From contig BLXT01005617.1 in the NCBI GenBank assembly GCA_019648995.1, positions 736,271-777,057 of the forward strand: DNA of 40,787 nucleotides. Direction: 5' to 3'. The stretch comes from Plakobranchus ocellatus (lineage: Eukaryota > Mollusca > Gastropoda > Plakobranchidae). A program made the position numbers and the translations under genes. Within the stretch, counting starts at the first letter, position 1. Every line of letters starts with the position of its first letter. A model generated the notes under the pieces. The model was not told the origin of the DNA. It saw only the letters and a program-made list of their open reading frames with translations, and did no database searches. Of this stretch, positions 1-9,835 are shown piece after piece.

Positions 1-51
<51 letters not shown>
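1..51. repeat. (TA)n microsatellite
   Basis: Uninterrupted TA dinucleotides from the window edge; the true left end is not visible. Confidence 0.95.
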
Positions 52-55
<4 letters not shown>

Positions 56-700
56 GCATTTAATATGTAAATGAATTAGAGAGAGTGAGTTTGTGTGTGT
101 GTGCTTCAATCATGGGAGATAAATGAAAAAAATCACGTAAGTCGATGTTTTACGTAAATTGTAAGTCGATCTTTTTAATTATGTTTCCTGGACATCGACT
201 TAAGCAGTGTACACTGGATTTATTTTAGTTAATATCAACATAAAAGGTGACTTATTGCAGTTACAAAACATCCGCAAATGCGGGAGGCCCTCTGGCCTTT
301 GACCAAATAAATAGCCCACTTTCTATCTATTGAGTGTGAACATGTAGTGCTAAGTGATAGTTGGACCAGATAGCAACCGTAATCTGAGTAGCGCACGTGG
401 GCCTTTTTTTTTTTTAGAGAAAACAGATTGTGCAAATAACTCAAAAAACGGGTTTTTCATCATTAAAACAACAGGTTGTGCAAATAAATTATTCCTAATT
501 CCATATATAAATAACCCATGTATGGGTGACTTGCCACCCAGACTGAATTAATTATAAAACCTAAGAGGACAAAAGGTTTTAAAAAAGTTACTTCTTGTTA
601 GGACCTTTATTTCGTTTATTAAATTGCAAAATGTACTTTCAAAGATTGCATTAAATTCAAAAATACCCCCCGCCCCAAGATCTTGACACCAACGCTGAGT
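52..700. other. Intergenic AT-rich sequence, nothing recognised
   Basis: No exon, RNA gene or element boundary was recognised. A short phrase (GATTGTGCAAATAA and a close relative) occurs twice near 426-490. Short open frames here have no protein-like composition. Confidence 0.5.
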
Positions 701-1460
701 CGGATTCTGCTGTCAGAGCCTGGCCTTTGAGTTTGAGACACTGATGAGTCTCAATCCTCTTGATAAAGCTGGCATCAGACTTCGCCGTTGAAGATGGCTG
801 CTTCCTAGCAAGACAACTGCAATTTCTCTTATTAACTCTGGCTTAGCATTCTAATGAAAAAAATGGATCGTTTGGAAAATGATTAGGACTGCAAAACCAG
901 ATAATGTGCAGCATATTAACAAAAAAATACACCACGGGCCAACGTCAGCTTTTACGTTTGCAGGTGTACTGTTTGGCTCTTTGGTCCATGTTGTCAGCAT
1001 CTCCCTTTCTTGAATTATAGTAACAACATACTACTACTGATTTTGTCTTTGTCTTCCTGTCGATTTTGAGTTTGCATAGAGCTAGCTTTGTCATACACTT
1101 GCTCTTCTTTGTTTTGTAAGTCACCAACATAGTGTCATCCTGAAAGGCACCATTCATTGGTGTAGAGATTTTTCTTTCTCATCTTGCCGAACCTCTTTGT
1201 TTCAATGTCTGAAAAAGACCTTGGTTAAGAAGAAAGAGTTAAAGGTAATGTTTGCCTGCTCCTGTGGTATGGCTCAATTAGATTGCGAACCACGTTGGCG
1301 CCACGATCTTTTTCGAGTAGCTTCCCAACATAGGGCAGATTTATAGGGGAAAGGATTTTTCAGCATTGCACTGCCAGTAGATCTTTGTTGAGTTTGTTTG
1401 ATATGAAATTCATACCGCCCATGAAAAGGTACCAAGTGTTCATGTATCAATAGTAAGATG
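700..1460 (-). pseudogene. piggyBac-type transposase remnant (C-terminal half)
   Basis: Read on the minus strand, this keeps the order of a piggyBac/PGBD transposase. NVVRNLIEPYH lies near 1270. A frame covers 1157-945 with TYKTKKSKCMTKL, then YYNSRKGDADNMDQ, then YTCKRKS. After an in-frame stop come RWPVVYFFVNMLH and, in another frame, KPELIREIAVVLLG followed by LQRRS. Family members have an N-x-x-K-G-G-V-D-x-x-D motif holding the last catalytic Asp, followed by a Y-x-x-x-R-x-x-x-R-W-P segment. Here GGVD has become GDAD. There are several frameshifts and stops, and the N-terminal half is missing or unrecognisable, so it cannot make an active enzyme. No inverted repeats were found around it. 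Confidence 0.65.
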
Positions 1461-2659
1461 AGAGGCGTATTGTGTCTTTCAAAAGAATCCCATAGATCCC
1501 TGTTGGTGCAACTGCAAGGCGACCTTCAGATCAGAAAAGAAGTGTAGGCTACCTCTTATAATATGTAACAATGCTCTGTCAATGCGATTACTTCTCTCTA
1601 GTAATTAGTGTGGATGGTTTGTCACCCATTTATCGAATAATACATGGATGATAAATCACCCAGGTGTGGCAAATAAATTGAAATGTGGGGAGGATATTTC
1701 ACCTGAACCTACAGATGAAATCTTTTTATTGATGGGAAAACGGCCTAAATATAATGCATAATTTGTGCAAGAATAGGCATATCTCAGTCTAAAAAGATCA
1801 AAAGTAAACTGAATCCAGGTAATACTAATTTAAACCAAGCAATAGGTAACTGAGTCACCCACGAATGGCTCTGAGGGTTAATGATATTGGCTTTTTCATG
1901 GTAATAGAACTTGGAGCAAACTATGAATTAAATTTTATCGAAGTTGCTTTACTTGCATAAAAGATCATGTTGGAACATGGGTTATTTTTTCTCTTTCTTG
2001 GTCCACTTGAATAATTGAAACTTCGGATGATTTGAAGTAGTTTTTTTAATTTTAGTAACTTCAAAATAACAAAAATCAACTTTATTAAGAAGCTACGTAT
2101 GTCTTAAGATTAGCCCTAATGTATCAGACATCATATTCATGTATTAAACTTCTGAAGAAAATATATTTCAGATGTGTTTTCCTCCTTAAAAGACTTTTTT
2201 TTGAAAAAGTTAAAAGTTCTATAGACTATATAGTATATATCTTGGCTCAGAATCAACATAGTTTTTCCCATGCAGTGGCCAGAGGAAGATGTTTCAGGCT
2301 AGCTCAATGGCTTTAAAAATAAAAAATGTGACTTTCAACTTGTACTCACTCAGATTAGTCTCAAGACATCATTTTAATCTAGTGAAAAGATAAACAAACC
2401 AACCGATGATTGCTATATTTCTGTTTTGAACCCTTGTCTCGGCAAATGCGTCCTAAAATTTGCAATTGCATCCTTCTTAAGGGTTTAATTTAAGATCAGC
2501 TCTTTTCAGTAGCGATTCCCTTTTTTTCCATCCATATTCTCATTTGTCCTATGATGAACCACATTTCTACCGTTTCCAGATTTCTCTATTCCCACGTTTA
2601 TTGTCCAACATTCACTAACATAATACTGACCACATAGGCCCGATATGTTTTCAGAACCT
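1461..2659. other. Intergenic sequence, nothing recognised
   Basis: AT-rich sequence between the piggyBac remnant and the MITE. It may contain the unrecognisable 5' part of the piggyBac copy. I see no exon or RNA gene. Confidence 0.45.
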
Positions 2660-2662
2660 TTA

Positions 2663-3254
2663 GGGACCGTTCACAATTTACAATACATCAACCAAAATTT
2701 GGCAAAAATTAACCTCTCCTTTCCCCCCCCCCCAAGTTGATGTCGACTTTAACATTTTTTATACATGATATATTAACTGCTTGAATGTAAGGTGTAATGA
2801 TGTATAATCATTGATCAACTTTTTTCTTATATTTTATTTAATGAAACAAAAAAAGGATCCCAGATTTTAGCTTTGCAGCTTTCAATTTCAATGCATCCAT
2901 TTGACCATTAAAGTTCATGATGCTGCCTTCTTTTATTTCTTTCTTAAAGATTGTCTGTTGAGAATTCACTTTTTCTTGAATTTCAGAACATTTTAGAGAA
3001 GGATGAGCTCCGTTAAAAGCTTTTATAAAAATCTTGATAATATTAAGAGGCATCCATCGCCATCTTTTTTTTTTTGGTTTGTGAAAACAACAGTAACACC
3101 AGAGTTGCCAGATAGTTTTTGACCATGGAGGTTACTTTTGTCACATTTGGAGGCCACTTTCAGGAACCATACACCGTGTTTTTCTAAGTTTTCTTCAAGT
3201 AGCATGTTTGACATCATCTTTTTAAGACCCCCCCAGTCAATTGTGAACGGCCCC
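2663..3254. mobile_element. 592-bp MITE with TTA target duplication (PIF/Harbinger-like)
   Basis: The left end reads GGGACCGTTCACAATTTAC and the reverse complement of the right end reads GGGGCCGTTCACAATTGAC: 17 of 19 positions agree. TTA flanks it on both sides (2660-2662 and 3255-3257). A 3-bp TTA duplication with G-rich termini is typical of PIF/Harbinger elements (family knowledge); the superfamily call is an inference. C-tracts sit just inside both ends. Short minus-strand open frames at 2838-3217 show no recognisable transposase. Confidence 0.7.
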
Positions 3255-3257
3255 TTA

Positions 3258-5491
3258 TTTTGGTTTATGTACTTATGTTTCTGTTTGCCTGTATTGGTTT
3301 CATTTTTTGAAATGTATCTTTGGCCATGCCAATACTTTTACCTCTTTCTTTTAATATATCTGCCACCTGATGTTTTTATGTAACCAAGATAATTGAATTT
3401 TGTATCTTCTTTGATCTTTTCTTTCCTCCATGCTACTGAGACTTGGAGTTTGAGGATTTTCAATGAAATGACCAAATATTCCGGTTTTTTTTTTTTCAAT
3501 TTTAAAAAACAGGCCCATCATTTTGCTTTCTTAAACATCAGTATCTAAAAAATCGTTCACCAGATTCTGCTCACCTGAGGTTATAGAGATTTTCTCCATT
3601 TACTTTAAAGACTACAAAATCCTATTCTCGTTTCTTACCCTTCATCTTTTTTAATTGTTTTTTTGTTTTACTCTGATTCAACATTATCTCAGCTGGACTG
3701 TTACTGTTATATGAATAAATCTCTTTTAATGTATATTATCATCATACATACCTCAGAAATAAATATTACATTTGGCATGTTTACTTTCAATACATGGATT
3801 CCTCTTAGTTTTACATCCTTATATGTATCGTTTCAAAATATTTGTGGTCTGCTTTTTCCCCCTGATCTTTTTTTTTTTCTCTTTTGAATAAAAAAAATTC
3901 AATTTTGCTGCCCATTCCCAAAAACTTTGAATCCTTTGGGCATTATTTCAATCATAGTAATGAATTATGGTGGAGTAGTTTTTTTGTTTTTTTTTTTATT
4001 ATGTATGCTTATCTTGATACATGTAAATTGATTGTATTGATAGTATGACATATTATTCTCAACATGAGTTCTGATCTCATCCGAAGAGAGAAAAAAAATG
4101 AATGTGAATGATTTTAAAAGGTAAAAACTGCATAATATCTGGAAAAAGATATAAAAAAAAAAGAGCTGACTATTGCTTACATAAAATCTTTATTAATAAG
4201 TACATATGATTAATACATGATTACAGCATGAGCTTTTAATTTATCAATATTTTGCCAATCTTAAAATTTTTTCTTTTGCTACCAGTGCAATTTCTCTTTG
4301 CTTTGAAAAAGTGCATCTGAGTATCCATTTTGTCCAAAAAATATTCTTCAATGATATAAAGTCATAGCTTTGATGAACAACATATAGACATAAAATGCTC
4401 CTAATGAACTTTTCAAAAGAAGATTATTTGGGTAAAAGGTTTTTAACAGGCTTAAAAATAAAATTTGTCCAATTTTGTCTAAATTCCACCTGCAAAACTT
4501 ACTAAAAAAAAAGTAGAAAATGTTTACTTGGATGAAAATAAAAGCGGTCTGACTTAGATACAGTGCAAAATAAGAAGACTGTATACGTGTAGCTTCAAAC
4601 TTTTGATACCAACTCTCCTGAACCGGATGCTAAGAGCAAAGATAAAAACCTTCAGGGATCAGATTATTGGGTTGCTTCGAATTTTTGGTACCAACTCTCC
4701 ACCACCCTCATGTGCTGAACCAGACACTAAGAAGAGTAAAAAAAAATTTTTCTGGGATCAGATTATTGGGTTTTATCTTAGGTATGATTTGAATACATAT
4801 TTAACTATTTTATTTGTGTACTGCAGATTTTGTTAAATGTTGTCTGTAATAAAAAGAAAAAATGAATTTAATTCAGAATGCCTTGCTCAAACTATCTTGA
4901 GGCTTCTCAAAAGAAACAGAAAATTCAGGGCTAAAATATTGAGACATGAACCAAGTCCACGTTCTTGAGCAAGCAGTCTATGGTCTTTTTTTTTTTTTTT
5001 GGTCGGGAGGGAAAGAGAAGAGACACAGACAACTGAGAGTGAGAGTAGTTTCAGACTTCGTAATCTGACCACATTTAGCCAATATTCCTGTAATCCTGGC
5101 CTCCTGAGCAAAAATGATTTAAAACATCATATCTAGAGGCACATTAGTGGTAGTCAAAGGTACTTCCTATAACATAGATAATATTAATAATAAACATGTT
5201 TAACAGAAACCGTCTTAACCTTCTTCAACAGTAAAACAGCTAGCTGAAATCTTGAAGACCTTTCCGAGTTGACTGGAAATATGGTTTGAAGGGATAATAG
5301 GTTAAACTGCAAATAAAATAACAAACACTTTAAAAAAATCTCATTGTCCCTTATTTGAAATCACTACATGCCTATACTGAAATAAGGTGCACTACAGTGA
5401 ATTAAAAGAGAAAGATTCATTCAGTGAAGAAACCACCTGATTGTTGTTAAGACTTACCATACTCAAAGAAAAGAAAAGTGCTGTCACTCTG
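3258..5491. other. Flank downstream of AAGAB, including its probable 3' UTR
   Basis: AT-rich sequence with no recognised gene. The part nearest 5491 should be AAGAB 3' untranslated sequence, since the last coding exon ends at 5492. It also contains the tandem duplication at 4592-4772. The left part (3258-4150) is T-rich with no clear feature. Confidence 0.4.
4592..4772. repeat. Imperfect tandem duplication of an 80-100 bp unit
   Basis: Unit 1 (4592-4673) and unit 2 (4674-4772) both start GCTTC-A-A-TTTT-G followed by TACCAACTCTCC, and both end GGGATCAGATTATTGGGTT. Unit 2 has an insertion of about 17 bp after ACTCTCC. Confidence 0.8.
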
Positions 5492-5566
5492 TCAGTCAGA
5501 GTCTGCATCCAAGTCTCCTATTTCATCTTCATCACCACCAATAGCATTCCAGAAGGATATTGCAAC
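5492..5566 (-). CDS. AAGAB: AAGAB exon 9: C-terminus and stop
   Basis: The terminal coding exon starts after TACTCTGTAG. It encodes [20 protein letters not shown] and ends ADSD with a TGA at 5492-5494. The human protein ends with the same S/A-F-W-x-A-I-G-G-D-x-D-E-I signature and an acidic tail. Candidate minus-strand AATAAA signals for the 3' untranslated region lie at 4809-4814 and 4189-4194; I cannot choose between them. Confidence 0.93.
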   Translation of the reverse strand, partial: VAISFWNAIGGDEDEIGDLDADSD

Positions 5567-8500
5567 CTACAGAGTACAACAAAAACCAAAGTTTCCACCC
5601 TATACTCTTGCATAATACGTCTGAATTTCTACATTACACATATTTAACATTTAACGTTGTTTCTTTTAACTGCTCTTGCTGCTGCTGATTTAAAAAAAAA
5701 TTGATTTCCTTTCTTTGTTCAAGGCTAGCGATATTGTTATGATTATTAACACTATGCTTTGTCAATCTTGAGTGAACTCCCCAAATTGTCTGGAAATTCA
5801 TTAATTTTTTTACGGACGAGTTTGGTTGTATGCATGCAAGGTCTTTAAAACCTAGAGATGAATTCCAAAACAATGCGAAAACTTGAGGGATAAAATAAGT
5901 TTCATAGGGAACAACTTTAGACATGAAAAAGAGCTTAAAGTTAAAATAAAAACATTAACACCCCTTATTTTTACATGGTGTGTATGAAATGATATGAATT
6001 TGCTTGGGATTTGGAGGCACACTACCTTGATTCAGCTCTATAAGGCACATAGTTCATATGGTGCCCTTGAATCCGTCAGAGTGGGGGAAGCAGCCTACCT
6101 AGGTCCAACTAAGCATGACAACATAGTATCTATGGATTTGCCTGGATAAAGAGGCACCCTACTTGAATCTGAGGCATAATGGTAACAATTATGGTGCGTA
6201 TATGAATCTGAGGATAGGAAGGCACTAGGGTGCCTATGAATCCACTCTCTAAAACAAAATCTCACAAGATACCTTTTCTGCGTATCTCTTTCTTTCATTA
6301 GAGGGCATATTTTCGGCTCGGTCTGTGAAAAAGAAAGATTTTAGCTTGTACAGTCATCTTTAAAAAAAAAAAAAACCTAAGTACTATCAACATTAACTTC
6401 TCTTTAAAGTTTGCTGAAAGCCCATCTCTCATATGCCTGAATCAAAAAAAAATAATTATAGAAAAAATTGAGCAGTAATCTTTCCATAACGATTAGCCAT
6501 ATGTTAATGTCAAGAGTATAATACTAAATCTTGAGCTGTATGTATACCTGGCAGACTTTTTACAGTTGATAGCATAAAAATGCATTCTCATAAATCTAAA
6601 CTTTACTAGGCTATGAATTTTGTATTGCTTTGTTGTTTTTTTTTTTGTGAGACAAAAACTTTTATTCAAAATGGTTTTAGGCATTAAAAAATCCAGTCAG
6701 AATCTTTGAGGCAAATTTGTTCTGCTAGATGACAGTGACCCAAGAAAGAAAAAAAAAAGGGATAACATTCACATGAACATGGAGTAGCATTAACAAGAGT
6801 AGAAGGTACCTTTCATAACTTTCAATTTCATAAACAACTGCTCAAAGTCATCAACTCCTAAATCTTTGTCATCAAGGGGTGCATCTATATGGAAACAAAA
6901 ATTTTCATGTGGAAATACGTTACATCACATGCTAACAGTAAAATAACGTAAATGAAACTTGAAAAAAGAGAAAATTCATGAATTTTTAAAAATCTTCATC
7001 ACTGGCTCTTTATAAAAGAAATCATATTTCGAATAACATTATTAAAACTGTACAAATTGAAAAGACATATTGCTTGGATAATAGATATTCATGCAGCCGT
7101 ATTAACTCCCTTGAATTGGCTTCCGAAAAGAGGGAGTCGGTTCTATCGGAAACATACTGCTAGGGAATAATCTATTTTAATTTTCATTGAGAGGAAACTA
7201 GCATAATTTTTGTACTGTACAATCAGATTTGTGTAAAAACAATTATAGAAAAGGATGAAAATATGCTACATAGACTTAGAGTAAGATTAAGAAAGGCCTA
7301 GATTAAACTGCAAGGCTGAGAAGGCTAATATTTCTATGTTCTAATTTTACAGACATCTGCACAATGGGCTATATTTTTCAGCATTACACCTTTCTGGCAT
7401 GGCGTTTTTTTGCAACCGTTGCGGCCGCAATGCGATTGCAAAAAAAGGGCAAAATTTCCTGTTTTGCAATGCAACTGCAAAATTTGTTGATTTTTACAAT
7501 TTTTTGCAAAATTTGGTGATATTCCCCAAAAGAAAAAAAAAATTAAACGTGAGGTCACCAAAAAAAAAAAAACGTTTTACCGTTTTGTTGAGTTTCCAAT
7601 TTCAGAAAATTTACTGGAGTAGCTTCTCTTATCTACTTGTGCTAAGCCAATGCCTGTTTCTGTTAAACTTTAAGCTCGTATTTTTGGAGTAAAGACATCT
7701 TCGAGAGAGAGTTTAGAATCTACCAAATGGATACGTTTGTAGTCAAAGGCAAATGAAAAATCCAAGTGTAGCACGAAGACGACAGTGATTAAATGGCATG
7801 CACAATTTCCTAAAGAAATGCATGTAGGCCCTACCAGGGCGAAAACTGTTTTGAGTTACTTGCAATTTAGTTCTTGACCAAACAAGGAGGTCAAGTGTGT
7901 TTTTGCATTTGGGCTCTGGAAAGCATAAATCGAAAAGGGAAGCGGCAGAAAAATCAAGCCAACCTGCAAAAAGAAGCTTATATTAACAGTCATCGAGCAG
8001 TGTTCTCTCAACCATTGCCGGTGAAGATAATTAGATCTAGTTAGATTCTAGGAGGTCTTAATCTAAAGTAAAATCCTACAGGAAAGAAATGGTGATAGCT
8101 CTAGACTAAATGTCTAAAGGTTTTTTTATTTTATTTTATTTATTTATTTATTTATTTTTAGGACTTCTATGTTGAGGGATTTACCATTGCATTTTATCTC
8201 TAAAGCCAGGTGTGTCACTGCCAGTGGTCTAGTGGTATGGTGCTCAGCTACTATTTGAGCAACCTAAGTTCGATCCACATCGGTGGGGCATTATTTGTAC
8301 AGCCTAGCAGACCTTAGATGGAGGGGTTAGATATTTACTCTCGACAATTTGGAAAAATGGAATTATGGGACTAATCGTTAAGTCTGATACCACCAGATTG
8401 GTGGAAGAAAGCACTCTTATGTAAAGAGTCAATAAGGCAGTCAGTCCCTAGTTTAATAGGTTGTCTCCACCCGCGTTATAATATAGATGGTCATGGTGCT

Positions 8501-9795
8501 TCCTCCAAATAAGTTGTGTGGCACTCCTGGATTGGGATTGGTGCCAGATCAGGAGATCCAATGTTACATCCAACACCTGGGTCCAGCTGCTTTGAAGTCC
8601 TCACTCACAGAGGCCATCAACATAGAACATTTTTTTGGTCTCTGCCTTGTCGGTTGCACAAGGCGTTATATTTATGCCACAGTTAGCTCTGCCGATGCTT
8701 GAGAGAGCTTTTCGCTATACAATACTGTATTGTATGAGAGGCAACCGATTCTGTAGGAGAGTTCATCGAAATAACTCGTTTTTCTTTATTATTGTTGGAA
8801 AAGATTTTTTTGAATAAATCTTTAAAAAAAATTTTTTTGCTTGTTTTTTCAATAAATGCAATCTTTTTTTCAACTAATCCTATTTTATTTCATCATTTGG
8901 TCAATCTATGTTCAATATTGCTTCACATTTCTCTTTTATACATGTAAATCTGATTTCTACCGAAAAAAAAAAAATCGCAAAATTCTTGCAAAATTTTTGC
9001 AGATTTTGCCATTTTTTGCTTGCAAAATTTGACAATTTGGTTGCAAAATTTTTGCAAAAAACCGCCATGACAGACCTTTGTCATAAAAAAAAAATATTAA
9101 GAGAAGCTTTGAATTTCATGTATTCTATCCTTACTATGATCAAAACATTTTTTCACAGATGTTGTAATATAGGAGTTTGATATCTATCTACATTTTGATT
9201 TTTAATTACGTGCAAATTATTATCACCTTTGTTACAAAACACAATTTCTCTAACAAATCATATGATTATACATTTCGTCGGCTGAGAGCCAGAAGTAATC
9301 ATGTCCACATTTATACTTTCCGAGATAATTGCGATTTTCTAAAATTTGCAATCTTCAAAGACAGTTTTTTAATAATTAAATATTCTTATTTAATCACATA
9401 AAATGCACTGCAAACTCATTTTCTGACGTACTTTCAGATCAGCATAACATTATTTTCATAAATATAATGAAAAAGCTGGAAATAATAAATAATTTCTGGC
9501 ATTCATTATTATTTTTTTAGAAGGACATAGTTATCACACTTATAATAAGGAAACAACACTTTTATGATTCAATTTGGCAACAATAAACACTTTTACAATC
9601 AATTTCTATCACTACTGATGCTAAAAATATATTTTAAAGTGACAGTGATCATTTGTCACTTTTGTATGCTGCATGGTTGATGGATAGAAGGAAAGATTTT
9701 AAATGAAAATCGAGCTTCTTATATCTTTTTGAAACGCTGTTGTAATTTATGTTGTATTCGTTCTCTCTCTCTCTCTCTCTCTTTGTCTCCTTCTT

Positions 9796-9835
<40 letters not shown>

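Larger units (their letters stand above)
7394..9073. mobile_element. 1.68-kb DNA transposon with 6-bp ACCTTT target duplication
   Basis: The termini are inverted repeats: CTGGCATGGCGTTTTTTTGC on the left and CTGTCATGGCGGTTTTTTGC as the reverse complement of the right. ACCTTT stands immediately outside both ends (7388-7393 and 9074-9079). Inside each end, over about 150 bp, the motif TTTTGCAA or GCAAAATTT recurs many times. No transposase was recognised, so the element looks non-autonomous. A tRNA-like promoter at about 8212-8285 lies inside and may be a nested SINE. The superfamily is unknown to me; hAT elements normally make 8-bp duplications and do not fit well. Confidence 0.75.

Noticed and set aside
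700-860. Minus-strand frame containing KLKGQALTAESDSA that recalls a Tigger/CENP-B N-terminal domain
   Set aside because: A different frame of the same interval continues the piggyBac remnant in the right order (KPELIREIAVVLLG, LQRRS), so the Tigger reading is most likely a chance shadow.
2838-3217. Two overlapping minus-strand frames that looked like a small protein
   Set aside because: They lie wholly inside the 592-bp MITE bounded by inverted repeats and TTA, are in different frames, and have no recognisable motif.
8212-8290. Functional tRNA gene
   Set aside because: A- and B-boxes are present, but the acceptor and anticodon stems do not pair well. It is better described as tRNA-derived.
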